Source: Metellina segmentata
Lineage: Eukaryota > Arthropoda > Arachnida > Araneae > Tetragnathidae
Length of the DNA: 64,000 bases
Direction of reading: 5' to 3'
Assembly (NCBI GenBank): GCA_947359465.1
Contig: OX375877.1
Coordinates: forward strand, 67,372,698 to 67,436,697
Shown here: one piece after another, positions 36,777-47,889 of the stretch
How positions within the stretch are numbered: position 1 is the first letter of the stretch
How the letters are laid out: each line of letters starts with the position of its first letter
Program-made: the position numbers and the translations under genes
Notes under the pieces: model-generated
What the model was told of the DNA's origin: nothing
The model's input: only the letters and a program-made list of their open reading frames with translations
Database searches by the model: none

Positions 36777-36955
36777 AGGCCACGTTCTTATGAGGCGTTT
36801 CAACGCGCGTTTGGCAAGGCTTGCGAGGTCCCGACATTAAATATTTATTTTTAATTTTTATTCCTCTAATTAAAGTTTCTATCTTTAAGACCTTGAAGAG
36901 CGGGACCTCGCTAGCCTCGCCAATCGAGCTTTTTACGCGCTTCGGGTGAACTGGA
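36777..36955. mobile_element. Foldback MITE copy inside the Tc1-like element
   Basis: Left arm GAGGCCACGTTCTTATGAGG...GGCAAGGCTTGCGAGGTCCC and right arm GGGACCTCGCTAGCCTCGCC pair. Wording and interior ATTCCTCTAATTAAAG relate it to the MITE at 35417. Confidence 0.65.
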
Positions 36956-36969
36956 TGTAAACGTCTAGG

Positions 36970-37888
36970 AATAGTTTACTAGTCTTTTTTATAATTTTTG
37001 CATCAGTGTTCATCCATTCTTCAAATATTACTGTTTTCAGTAGGCTAACTTCCAAATGCGTTCGAATGGGTTTAAATCCGGCGACTGAGCTGGTGTTTTC
37101 AGGACTTGTGTATAATTCTAGAGACAACAGAAGCGAACGTTGAAAGCCATGTAGGATCGTTATCTTGATGAAAAAAAAAAAAAAAAGTTGTTTGCAGTAC
37201 ACAAAGTTTGGGCTGATAATTGAAAATTGTCTTTTAAAATATTTAAATAGAGAGCATGATACATTATGCCATCAATAAATACCAAATTACCTAAGTGATG
37301 CTGACACACCTCCACCACCATGCTTTACTGTTCCAACTGAGTTCATAGGATTAAGTTCCACATTTTCTCTTCTTCATACGATTAATTATACGCCCATCGG
37401 AACCACAAATACTAAATTTGCTTTCATCTGCAAATAAGAAATGATTCCAATACGTTTCGGGCTTATTTATCATTGATTTTGCGAAGGAAAGTCAAAGCTT
37501 CCTATTTTTGGAACTTACAAAAAATTTTCTTCGGGCAGAGTGCCCATCTAATCCAGCTGATCTGAGCACTCGTCGAACAGTTTCAGATGAAATTGTAGAA
37601 GTTTTAAAAAAATGCTGTAGAAATATTTACAGCACTCAAACGTGGATTTTTCACAAATTTTCCAATAATAAATCTGTGATCACGTTCAGTTAACTTTGCC
37701 GTATGACCTTTTCTTACCTTGTTTGCGGTCTAATTTTCTTCTTTAAATCGTTTTATCACATACTGCACCGTAGATTTGGAAAAATTTACTAATTTAGCGA
37801 TATTCCGAACTGATTTATCCATACTATAATGAAAATTAATCAATTTTCGAATGCTGTCCATTGTTTCCTTACGACTACGAGCATACAT
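36970..37888 (-). pseudogene. Tc1-type transposase pseudogene
   Basis: The minus strand begins MYARSRKETMDSIRKLINFH, with a helix-turn-helix-like KSVRNIAKLVNFSKSTVQYV and later WNHFLFADESKFSICGSDGR, the second catalytic Asp motif of Tc1 transposases (F.DESKF...GSDGR). Several stops and frameshifts, including in KEEN* and around the poly-T tract. Confidence 0.75.
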
Positions 37889-38350
37889 AATAAATAGATA
37901 ATTAAATAATAAATAGAATATTACGAAGTTAGTAAGGAAAGATTAAAGCCAAACGATTTTTTTAATGTCATCACAAAGCAAAAATAAAAAAAAGCAATTG
38001 ACGATAATTTTATTTATGAATTTATATGAAAATGTATCGGAGTAAGATCACTTTTGTGACGTGTTCTTTCTATGGCTCCTTGCATTTTCATTCTTATAAA
38101 TAGAAAATGAGTCAATACTTTAAAAAAAAATATATTAGGTTTTATTCAGGATCACATGAAGATGATATGATAAAATATTGAACTTTATATTCGATTTCTA
38201 TTCCAGGGCTACACCAATTTTCTACAAAATTTTAAAGTGTACGAACACTTTTGGAAGGCACTGTATTGTGCATTTTAGTGGAGAAATAGATACTTTATTT
38301 ACAGGAAATTTAAAAAAGAAAAAATTGCTAATCTAAATACTGTCACAGTA

Positions 38351-38402
38351 GCCCATTGAGTTGCTCTAGTGATACGTTAATTAAAATACCTACCTACCAA
38401 AT
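38351..38402 (+). repeat. SINE-A 3' end
   Basis: GTTGCTCTAGTGATACGTTA followed by the ATACCTACCTACC tail seen at the 3' end of other copies. Confidence 0.5.
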
Positions 38403-38661
38403 ACTGTCTTACAGGAATACAGACTACAGCCTTATACGGCCCTCTGTTGATTTATTCAAATTTCACCGTCTAACACTCACACAACTTTGATTCTTATCAG
38501 CGTTTCAGGTAAGTAGGTGGGTAGAAAGTTTAATTACGTCACACTAGTGCAAAAAAAAAAAAAATTTATCTGTAATTGTCTTGAAAGCCAATTACAAGTT
38601 ACCCATGGTCAAATGTTTTTTTTTTTTTTTATAATAGATATATAACTAGTTGCTTAAATTT

Positions 38662-39450
38662 TTATGTTAGTCTTCCGTAAAGCGGAACATGATAGCTAAA
38701 CGTACTCTCGTAAACTCCACAACATTTCAAATCGTGCCTGGAAAAGATTGCATCAATCGAAGGTCTGCCTCTCGTTGTCCAATATTTAGGATTTGTCTTT
38801 AGATCCAACCAATAGACTTCTCTCAACACTTCGCAGAATTCTTTCCCATCTTCAGTGCTCATGTTGATATTAAAGTCTCCAGCCAAGACTGATTTATACT
38901 CGTCACAATCTGTGCCCAATGCTTCTGAGATCGCTTCTAAAATGTCATCTGTACTCGAACCTGGCTTGGCATATAGTACGGCCAAACGAACATTGTTTTT
39001 TAAATAGACGACAACAATGTGAACTCCCTTGTCATAATTTGGGAACTGTAGAGCTTCCTGTGTTTCAATATTATTCTTGGCGTAAATGGCAACACCGCTG
39101 TGCTTTCTCGTGCGACTTTGGCTCGAATGAATCTCGATGCACAATTTAAAGTCTTGAAACTTGAAGCGATCGGTTGGAATCGTCCACGTTTCGGCCAACA
39201 ATAGAAAATCGCTATGTATGAAACTATGATCACAGGCAATGTCTTCATGATGCGCTTGGAGGGATTGGACGTTGTGATACATGAACTGATAGCTGTAACT
39301 CTCATCTCGTTCGTGAAGCCATGCAAACATTGGAGCAGACGCCGTAGATTCGAGACGTTTTAACTCTACTGTCAGAGGGTCGTCATCTTTAACAGGTCCG
39401 TCATTATCTGCAGCAGTCGTCTCTGCTCGGAAAAAATACGTCAGCTCTCA
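38662..39450 (-). pseudogene. Endonuclease (EEP) domain fragment, Helentron type
   Basis: An open minus-strand frame of about 260 codons. After an acidic leader (PLTVELKRLESTA) comes MFAWLHERDESYSYQFMYHN with VQSL, then LLAETW, GVAIYAKN, LAGDFNIN, TRGRPSIDAIFSRH and FSYHVPL. These are the blocks of an exonuclease-endonuclease-phosphatase fold: E in AETW, the D.N motif, a distant D and SYH. The leader and YHNVQSL wording match endonuclease domains fused to Helitron/Helentron helicases in arthropods; a LINE endonuclease is the alternative. No helicase is left nearby. Confidence 0.65.
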
Positions 39451-39729
39451 ATGGCGTCCAGGGGAAAAAGTGTCTGTTCTATTAATTTTCTCGTAACTGA
39501 ATACCGGAATGTGACTGGCTCGTGACAGTCTTGCCTTGCATTCCTACTACAATGCAACTGACTCCTACCAGTCTCGTTGCTCTTATAATGAGTTTTTTCC
39601 AGACTAGTAGACAACTACCGTTGTTTAGTATTCCTACATCTTTATATTTTTTTTTCTTACACCGGACGACTTGAAAACCCTCTCCGAGAACAAAACCCAT
39701 TTGACCATGGGTAAAAAAAAAAAAACAGC

Positions 39730-39868
39730 TATTAGCGACGTCCGGGATCATTACCCAAGGGAAGGATCCTAGGACAACATCACGTAATTTTGAACCACCG
39801 TCAAATGACGAGGCAACACTTCAGTGGCACCCCACTCTCCAAACGTCCACACAACGCCAAATCAATAA
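39730..39868 (-). repeat. SINE-A body, minus arm of an inverted pair
   Basis: Reads GACGTCCGGGATCATTACCC through ACCCCACTCTCCAAACGTCC; opposite in sense to the copy that starts at 39872. Confidence 0.7.
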
Positions 39869-39871
39869 TTT

Positions 39872-40070
39872 CACGTTGGGTTGGCGTGGAAGTTTGGAGA
39901 GTGGGGTGCCAGCTCAGGTGTTGCTTCGTCATCTGACCGTGGTTCAAAATTACGAGGTGTTGTCCTCGGATCTTTCCCTTAAGGGACTGATCCCGGACCG
40001 TCATCAATAGCCTGTTGTGTTGCTCTAGTACGACGTTAACTAAAATTACCATTACCAAATCAATAATTTA
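39872..40070 (+). repeat. SINE-A body, plus arm of an inverted pair
   Basis: Reads CACGTTGGGTTGGCGTGGAA through GACCGTCATCAATAGCCTG and the 3' TTAACTAAAATTACC tail. Confidence 0.75.
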
Positions 40071-40254
40071 AGGTATCATTATGAAAGTTTATTATAATAA
40101 TAATAATGTAACGTCAGCAGGTTAGATGGAACAGGAACTATAACGTTATGTTGTGTTTTTAAATAACTTCTTATTTTAAAACAAAATTTTTTATAGGAGA
40201 ATAATTAGTAGTACACATTAGTTGATGAGAGGAGTCCACAGAGCACTAATCGTC

Positions 40255-40555
40255 CGTCAACGTCCAGTGTTATGACATTTAAGTCCACCAAATCCGGGCC
40301 AGTGCATGGATGTTTGTAAGAGTGAGATGTAGAGGCGGCCGGTGCACCTCTTATCTGTCGTGGCTTAAATCTGTCGTGGCTGAAAGAATTTTGGAGAGTG
40401 GGGTGGCAGCTCAGGTGTTCCCTCGTCATCTGACCGCGGTTCAAAATTATATGGGGATCTTCGGATCTTTCCTTTGTGGGATTGATCCTGGAACGTTGTC
40501 AACAACCCGTTGTGTTGCTCTAGAGCGACGTTAATTAAAAATTACCAATTACCTC
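40255..40555 (+). repeat. SINE-A copy, head 1 remnant
   Basis: A head remnant CCGGGCCAGTGCATGGATGT is followed by the usual body and TTAATTAAAAATTACC end. Confidence 0.75.
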
Positions 40556-40905
40556 TGAAAAACTGGACTCCGCCGCCGACAGGGTCAAGCCTTGTTTCTT
40601 CCTTCAGAACTGTACGTACTCCGTCGCCTCAAGTATAACGAGTTTCTTCTCCTTTCGGTGGTAAATGGGGAGTCGAAACGATTCCATCTTGACATTAATA
40701 ACTCCAGCGCGACGTTAATTTAAATACCAACCTTCCTACAACAGTAATATTCTTTTCTGTTTCAGATATTCAGGTAGGTAGGTATTTAAATTGACGTCGC
40801 ATTGGTACAACACAACGGGCTATTAGCGACAGTTCTTGATCAATCCTCAAGGGAAAGATAAGAAGACAACAGTGATTTTAAACCACGGTCAGGTGACGAG
40901 ATAAC

Positions 40906-42128
40906 CAGTGGCGGATCAAGTCAAGTGGGAGCCCCAAGCGGTAAAATTTTCGGGGCCCTCAAATTCAAGTTAGAAAAAAATGGCCCCTAGAAAACATACC
41001 ATAACATATTAAATAAATTTTATTAAAAATATCTATAGTTTACAAGAATTTCCGTCTTGCTTTATTTCCTGCAAATTCGTCAAGTATTTTGGCAGTGTCA
41101 ATTTGGTTTAAAATTTTTTGCTCTATATACAGAATGGCCCAATTAATAAATATTTCTTCTCCCATAGTACTCCTTAAATAATTTTTTACAAGCTTTGAAA
41201 CAGAAAACGATCTTTCTCCTGACGCATTAGATAAGGGAATTGTTACAAAAAAATTTCAATACTCTCTCAATATTCGGAAATGTGCAAGATATTTCTTTGG
41301 CAGCTCTACAGAAAGCTGGTGTGGTTTTTATGGTATCACATCGTTTCCTTTAAGATATTAAAAAATGGTCACATTCATCTTCAAAGTACAAACATTAATG
41401 TCATTTTTGAAACTATCCTAATTTTATCATCGTGTTCTTTTTTTTGCTTCTATTGATAGATCCCAATCAAAATATATTCGAAAAGGCTGCACAGTTTCAT
41501 ACGTCTGAGTTCTTTGAGATAATTCTGACTTGGTGTTATGACATGACATAAAATGAATGGACTATAAAATTTTCTCTCATTGTAAATTCATGTGTCCGAC
41601 TTCTTTGTTGTTATAAAAAAATATTTATCTCTTTTGTTGTCTACGTGTTTGTTTATCGTCCACATTAAATGATAGTCCTGATAAATCAGTTGCCCTATTC
41701 ATATTCTTCTCTGAAATTATTGATACAATTTTCTAATGACTTTAGTAGGATAGATCTTTTTAACATAGTTCGCATTCCACTGATTTACTAGTAGCATTTA
41801 TTCTTAATTAGGGCGGTTTCATATTTGTCCATTATCTTCAGAACTGAAGTCACCTCCACTATGGTAACTTTTGTTTCTTCTCAATTATAAAATTTCAGTT
41901 AAAGCCTCTTTTATAGGGGTGAAACCGAGTTAAACCGAGTTTCATAGCTAATACAGCATCTGCGCTTGCTGACCATTTTGTATTATAATTTTTTTTTACA
42001 CTGCACTTAAAGACACACATTGTAAAGACGCTGTCACAACTTTCCTCGAACCCTAATGAAAATACATTTAAGACCTTGGGGCACCTTCGGTATTCTGGGG
42101 CTCGACGCGGCCGCTTTGTCCGCCACTG
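40906..42128 (-). mobile_element. hAT element A, degraded, 8-bp target duplication
   Basis: Tips CAGTGGCGGATCAAGTCAAG and the inverse of ...TTTGTCCGCCACTG share CAGTGGCGGA. The perfect 8-bp duplication is GAGATAAC (40898-40905, 42129-42136). The minus strand retains the C-terminal dimerisation domain of a hAT transposase. Confidence 0.87.
41050..41225 (-). pseudogene. hAT transposase C-terminal dimerisation domain relic
   Basis: Encodes GERSFSVSKLVKNYLRSTMG then INWAILYIEQ, KILDEFAGNKARRKFL and a stop. ERSFS.LK..KN.LRSTM is the hallmark of the hATC domain (as in ZMYM1-like transposase derivatives). Upstream sequence is broken. Confidence 0.8.
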
Positions 42129-42369
42129 GAGATAACACTTGAACTCGCTCCCCACTTTCAAAACTTCCACACCACTCCATCGTGAGGACATTTGAGGTCA
42201 CAACAAATTTAACGTACACAAGGCCTTTTTGTATACGACGGTCTTTAGTTGGACTCGAACTCACAACCCTTCGGTTGCTAATCCGTTTCTCTTCCCCGTG
42301 ACAGTTCAGACATGCATGTTTTACACTGATGAGCATTTCATTTAAGAGCTGGAGATCTCACAATAATTC

Positions 42370-42600
42370 GGCGCCTCGGTAACCTGGTTGGTAGAGTAAC
42401 GTTATGTCATGACCTCAAATGACCTTACGACGATGTGTGGAGATTGAGAGTGGTGTGCCAGATCAGATGTGACCTCATCATCTGACCTTGGTTTAAAATT
42501 TACTTGGTTTTGTCCTTGGTTCTTACCATTCGGATCGATCTCGACCAATAGCCTGTTCTTTTGCTCCAATGTGATGTTAAGTAAAATAAATATTTAAATA
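42370..42600 (+). repeat. SINE-A copy, diverged
   Basis: GCGCCTCGGTAACCTGGTTG head, body with CTCATCATCTGACCTTGG and the 3' TTAAGTAAAAT end. Confidence 0.6.
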
Positions 42601-42769
42601 CATAGACAGAAATTTGTATTAATTGTGCACTCAACAGTCCATTTTGCAAGAACTCTGTTATAAGAGGACCGCGTTTCTGCTGCGATACGTGTTATCTGTA
42701 CGTATTCTGATATGCCAGTTGACTTGTTTTCGAATGCGATTTCAATACTTTACTGTAAAATTCCCGCAT

Positions 42770-42902
42770 TGATACTCGTCATCTAATCGTTGTTCAGAAT
42801 TTCACGGTGTCCTTGTATCCTTCCCTTCCAGATTGATCCTGGATCGTCACCCATAGCACGTGTGTTGCTCCGGTACGACGTTAAGTCAACTACATACCTA
42901 CC
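42770..42902 (+). repeat. SINE-A 3' half
   Basis: CTCGTCATCTAATCGTTGTT, GATTGATCCTGGATCGTCAC and the ACATACCTACC tail. Confidence 0.6.
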
Positions 42903-43149
42903 GAATTGGTAATTGGTTATTCAACAGCAATAAGATTAAAAGACAAAAACGGCGATACACTACATTTAAGGTAATATCCTTCATACATTTTCTCCGATAA
43001 GTATCATGGGATAGCATTCGAACAACAAAAGCAAAATGTTCGCAGACCGTCTGGTATTTTTGCATTGAAAATCCTTGTCTTACAGGGTCTTGATAGTTGA
43101 CAAAGTCGTGGAAATGTTGCGATTTAGAGACGATACAACCAAAGATCGT

Positions 43150-43420
43150 CATGTATGCAAGGTCTGGTGCGTTAAATCTGTCGTGTCTCAAATATCCTCA
43201 CGTTGGCGTGGTGTCACGCCAGAAAGCCCCAACATACGATCCGTTTGCATGCTGTGGAAGTTAGGAAAGTGAGATACCGCCGCTGACGTGCTGTCTCGTC
43301 ATCTGACCGTGGTTCAAAATTGCTACCAGCTCAGACATTGATTTCATCTTCAGACTGTGGATCAAGATTACGAAGTGTTATGCTTGGTATGGTGTGGTAT
43401 TTTAACTAACGACGTACTGG
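43150..43420 (+). repeat. SINE-A copy with internal rearrangement
   Basis: GGTGCGTTAAATCTGTCGTG, CCTCACGTTGGCGTGGTGTC and CTGACCGTGGTTCAAAATTG, interrupted by an extra segment near 43215-43250. Confidence 0.55.
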
Positions 43421-43439
43421 AGCAACACAACGTGTTATG

Positions 43440-43692
43440 CTCCGTGATCATGGGGCCGTCAGGCAACACCGTCATGGCTCTGTGGGTTAACATGCTGTAC
43501 TCAACCTGTGAGTTGCAGGTGGAGCAGAATCAATTTCTGTCAGGTACGATACCTCTCTCGTCATCTGACGGTGGTTCAAAATTACATGATGCTTTCATCG
43601 AGTCTATCCGAGGCCAATCCCTAAAGATTTGATCACGGTCCGTCACCTATAGCCCGTTGTGTTTCTGATATGGACGTTGTTAAATACCTACC
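43440..43692 (+). repeat. SINE-B head joined to SINE-A body
   Basis: The first part (TGAGTTGCAGGTGGAGCAGA and TTTCTGTCAGGTACG) resembles a SINE-B head; the second (CTCGTCATCTGACGGTGG, GGTCCGTCACCTATAGCCCG) is SINE-A body with tail AATACCTACC. This could be insertion at an exact point or a chimera. Confidence 0.5.
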
Positions 43693-43807
43693 GATTCCTC
43701 CATGCATCAGCAAAACTTTCTGTTTGTGTTCCCATGACTTGACCTTTTCTGTCGTCTGGACCAAATATGGTCTTTGTGACATGGAAAAAATCAATGCAAG
43801 CTTAGTT

Positions 43808-44165
43808 GGTTTTGGGGGGGTTCATGGTGCAAAGGATTTATTTCTCATGTTGCGCCAGACACAAGACATTCAACAATTCAATTTCACGCAACCAACAACG
43901 AAAGTTTTACTGACACAGTAGAAAAATGCATCCAGAGAGGTTGGCGTGGTCTAGACGTTTTGAAAGTGCTTCCAACTCAGATGTTGCCTTGTCATATGAC
44001 CATGGTTCAAAATTAAGTGGTGGTGTCTTCAAATATTTTCCTTCGGAGGTTGATCTTGAGCCGTTACCAATAGCCCGTTTTTTGCTGTAGTGTCCATGTT
44101 ATTTAATACTTACTTGTATTCAGGGAGAAATGCACCTACAAACAACAACCGACGACTCATCGGGG
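43808..44165 (-). repeat. SINE-B copy split by a plus-strand SINE-A insertion
   Basis: The SINE-B 3' part is at 43808-43945 (TTCATGGTGCAAAGG, GTTGCGCCAGACACAAGAC), with the rest of its head at 44120-44165. A plus-strand SINE-A body (GGTTGGCGTGGTCTAGACG to ATTTAATACTTACTT) lies between at 43946-44115. Confidence 0.6.
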
Positions 44166-44176
44166 TCTGTAGCCAA

Positions 44177-45008
44177 CGGAGGCGGATTAAGCAGTACGGG
44201 TATTAAGCGGCCGCGTAGGGCTCCGGAATACGAAGGGGGCCCCGAGGTCTTAAATGTCTTAGCATTAGTTTTCGGGGAAATATGTGACAGCGTCTTTACA
44301 ATATGCTTGTTTAAGTGCAGTGAAACGAGTTTCTAATACGAGAGGATCAGCAAGAGCAGATGCTGTATTAGCTATAAAACGTGGTTTCACAAATAGAAAA
44401 GAGGCTTTAAGTGGAAATCGGATAAAAAATTATGAAAATATATAATTTACAAAAATGACATTGATGTTTGTACCTTTGAAGATAAATTTGAGAATTTTTG
44501 AATATTTCTAAAAAAAAAAAGGGGGGGGGGGGTGGAAACGAGGACAACATAAAAACCACACCAGACAACTGTCGAGCCTTCAAAGAAATGTTTTGCACAC
44601 TTGCGAATGTTGGAATATTATTAAATTTTTTTTTAACAATTCCCTTATCTGATGTGTTAGGAGAACGATCGTTTTTTGTTTTGAAGCGTGTAAAAAATTA
44701 ATAAAGGAGTACTATGGGAAAAGAAGGATTAATTAATATGGCCATTCTGTATATAAAGCAATAAATTTAAAATCGAATTTATAATGCCAAAATAATTGAC
44801 GAATTCCCAAAAAATAAAGCAAGACAGAAATTCATGTAAAAAATATGTGTTTTTAATAAATTTATTTAATGTGTTATGGTATGGAATTTTTTCTTTTCTT
44901 TGTGCTGATAACTTAATGAGAGTTTTCTTGAAACCTTTTGCTAACTTGAGTTTGAGGCCCCCGAAAATTTTAACGCTTGGGGCCCCCACTTGACTTAATC
45001 CTCCACTG
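44177..45008 (+). mobile_element. hAT element B, same family as A, opposite sense
   Basis: The left tip CGGAGGCGGATTAAG and right tip (inverse CAGTGGAGGATTAAGTCAAG) match element A. The flanks GTAGCCAA (44169-44176) and GTCGCCAA (45009-45016) agree at 7 of 8 bases. The plus strand retains LGERSFFVLKRVKN and INMAILYIKQ, the same hATC region, with frame breaks. Confidence 0.8.
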
Positions 45009-45204
45009 GTCGCCAAAAGTGCGTTTGGCTGGATATCAATAATCTATCTGTGACTTTTTACAAGAGGTAAGTAGGTAGTTGAAATAAACTGCCCTGGAAA
45101 CTGTTTGGGATCTATTTCGACAGAAATGATTAGCCTCTCTTACAAGAATTTCCTAACATCTGAAATCCCTCAGCAACCTACATCTCAACTTTACGGACCT
45201 TGTG

Positions 45205-45233
45205 CTTCCGGTTTCGGATCTGAATCCGGAAGT
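45205..45233 (+). promoter_or_regulatory. Inverted pair of ETS/GABP-type sites
   Basis: CTTCCGG at 45205-45211 and CCGGAAGT at 45226-45233 form a 7-bp dyad. CCGGAAGT is the classic ETS/GABP core common in housekeeping promoters. Assigning it to WASHC2 is speculative. Confidence 0.3.
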
Positions 45234-46317
45234 TGACATTTGAAGTCAAACTATCCGAGGCGCTTCATGTGTTTGATGTTTCATCTTCAGGTTACGCCTC
45301 TCATATGACTGAGATACACGTGATTTAAAAATTGAAATCTCATACGGGCACGCGTATTTCATAAATGGTAGGTGAAAAAAGAGTTTAATGTACATGAAAT
45401 TACGTGTCTCAATAGAGCTCCCTGTTTCGTTTCGTTGCATAAGCCCCAAATAAAGATATGCATTTATCTTATGCAAGGCAATTATTAATTCAGTATACAC
45501 ACTGAACTCAGAATTATACCATTCAAAGATTTTTATTCTGTTGCTATTTGTGATTGTAAAAAGCACTGTAAAACAATATTAACGACTGCTTCATTTTTAG
45601 ACACTTAAGGCTTTTCAGGCATGCTACAAGAAAATTTGTCAAATTTAGATGAAATAAAAGCAAAAGTTTTCTTTCAAAAATTTCATCCAAAGTAAAGAAT
45701 TTGTTCCCTGCACTCAAGAAAGTGTATTAAATGTACTTTTAAGCAAATATCTTTTACCATGCAGATGGGTTGTGAAAAATTTCAGATAATTTTACCAATC
45801 ATAATTATACTATTTACTTGAATTACATGTATTCCAATTTGTATGCTTTATTTCTTGAATAAGTCGCAAATCATTGCTGTGATAACACAAAAAGGATGAA
45901 ATTACATGTTGAGTAACTTGAGAAATCAACCACCTATACAGGCTGCTCCAGCAATGTGATAAAAAATGTGCACCTAAAGAATACAAAATGTCAAGTCTGT
46001 TCAAACCTTTTGCATTCTGATAATTACTAATGTACAATTGTTAATAGCTGACTATAGAAAGCATTCTTAAAACTAACAATTGCAACATTTTGTGTTTCTG
46101 TAGCTAAACAAGGGATGGTTTACTTCGACAGTGCTTGCAGATTCTGATCAATAAGTTATGTAGCAAAAACACGAGGACAGAGGAAAAACAATGCCTTAGT
46201 GATATTACTTTTTTGTTATTAAATTATATTGATAATCCTATCAAGATATTTTATTATACTCTTACCAGTGATGCAAATCCATGTTGTCCCACAGGGGCCA
46301 TTGTGACACCATATCCC

Positions 46318-46420
46318 ACTACTCTAGCAACTTACAAGCTGTAGGCGGCACACAGATTCAATTTCTCCCTGCATGTATTTCTCTTCTGTGTTATTAAACT
46401 TTCCTAGCACCTTAAAAAAC
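46318..46420 (+). repeat. SINE-B head fragment
   Basis: CTCTAGCAACTTACAAGCTG, AGATTCAATTTCTCCCTGCA and TATTTCTCTTCTGTG follow the SINE-B order on the plus strand. Confidence 0.5.
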
Positions 46421-47286
46421 CACAACCCACCTTGTATTCACAAAAGCCCATGTTCCATGATAGAAAAAAAAAAGAGAAAGTGTCATATATGGACCTAATA
46501 TGACAATTCTTTAACAGAAATCTGAGTTACGCCAGTTTCTATTTTGTTTCCTTGATTTTTATTCCAGAAAGTCAAGCAAAGAATGCAACAGTTTGATAAT
46601 TTCAGCTTTAAATGCATTCAGAAGTTCAGATTCAAATGTCATTGTGATTGGTTAATGATGTTTGTTTTGTGAAAGGGACTCTGAAAGGACCATCAGCACA
46701 CTCTTTCCCTCTTCCCTATGCTTCTAATTGAGGCTAGCATCCAGTCAAGATTGTATGCATGGTTGATCCTGCCTTAGAAGAAGACCCGTAAATTATAAGT
46801 CAGTCTTTGGATCTTCAACAGAGTTGGTAATACCGAGTAGTTTTATCTTTTGGCTACTTTTTTTGCTCTGAGCTGAACATTATTTATATTGTAAGTCTTG
46901 GAGGAAAAGGAACAATGGTGAAAGGAGTTGACACATGAGGTTGCCAAAAGTGAAGCATGAGATTTCCCTCCCCCCCCCCTTTTGATCCAACCTTAGTATT
47001 ATTGTTATACTATGCTTCTGAATCTTATCAATAAAAATATTATAAGTTTTCTAATAAATGTTACTTTTTATTGGATTATTTTTTTTCAGAATAATCTAAA
47101 TAAATTTATAATTTTCACCTGAAATACATTTAAAGATTTAGAATTATTGTGTGGAGAGAGTAAATGAGTTAATTCTCATTGAAAAGTCAAATGTTTATTT
47201 ATGCTGATGAAACACAAAACTATTATTGTTGAGCACACAGATAAAATTTGTTAATAGATTAAAAGCATGCCATCATTGTTCACTGG

Positions 47287-47620
47287 CTGTGCCCTCTGCA
47301 ATAGCAACCTTCAAGTTGCAGGCAGACATTTTCAATTCCTGTCAAGTGCATTGCTCCCTGGGTGTTTTCATCTGACTGGTTCAAAATTATGTGGTACTGT
47401 CCTCAGGTCTTTTACTTCGGAATTGATCCTGGACTGTCATCAATAGCCCGATGTGTTGCTCCAGTGTTGACATTAATTAAAATACCACCCTGGATGTTTT
47501 TCTCCTGTGTCAGTAAAACTTTTATTCTGTGTGTCTGTCTATTACTTGATATTGTATGTCTTGTGTCTAGTACACTATTGTCAAATATGGCCCATGCACC
47601 ATAAAACCACCAAATCTAAA
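47287..47620 (+). repeat. SINE-B copy interrupted by a SINE-A 3' half
   Basis: SINE-B head 47287-47345 (GCAACCTTCAAGTTGCAGGC) and tail 47486-47620 (GATATTGTATGTCTTGTGTC, GTGCACCATAAAACC-like end). Between them lies SINE-A 3' sequence 47346-47485 (CATCTGACTGGTTCAAAATT to TTAATTAAAATACC). Confidence 0.65.
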
Positions 47621-47889
47621 GGAAGATTCATTAGTAAATAGATATTACATGATCACACTAGGTAGTATCGGAAGATGAGTTATGAAAAGTAATATTTTTC
47701 CTCCTTTCTTAAAATTAAACTACATTTTTGTGAGAAAAAGCTGTTGCATTATGTACTAAAGTGATGCTATGTCACGTCTGATAAATGTTGCTGGTGTGAT
47801 AAGTTTGTTTGTTATATTTCAACTTGTTAGTAACCTTATTGATTTTTCTTCTATGGAACCTAGATGATGATTACTAACTTTTATTGCAG

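Larger units (their letters stand above)
36469..38263 (-). mobile_element. Tc1/mariner-like element, dead
   Basis: Terminal inverted repeats CAGTGCCCCAAAAAGTATTC (left) and the inverse of ...CACTTTTGGAAGGCACTG (right) are each flanked by TA, as required for Tc1/mariner. Interior transposase on the minus strand is broken. Interrupted by a small foldback MITE at 36777-36955. Confidence 0.85.
40785..42310 (-). repeat. SINE-A copy with head 2, split by a hAT element
   Basis: The 3' half is at 40785-40905 (GACGTCGCATTGGTACAACA) and the 5' half with tRNA-like head at 42129-42310 (B-box region GTTGGACTCGAACTCAC on the plus strand). The hAT element at 40906-42128 lies between, bordered by GAGATAAC on both sides. 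Confidence 0.8.
45009..47889. other. Between hAT B and the first recognised WASHC2 exon
   Basis: This must hold or adjoin the missing 5' exon and promoter of WASHC2. Visible: paired ETS-type sites at 45205-45233, worn SINE-like text near 45290-45320, and SINE-B and SINE-A pieces from 46318 onward. No confident exon. Confidence 0.45.

Noticed and set aside
46763..46776. GGTTGATCCTGCC as the start of an 18S rRNA gene
   Set aside because: Only this short string matches; the bases that follow are not rRNA-like.
46759..46787. ATGGTTGATCCTGCC...GACCC|GTAAAT as the WASHC2 first exon
   Set aside because: It would end in phase 2 while the exon at 47890 needs phase 0, the start context is poor, and there is no similarity to FAM21 N-termini.
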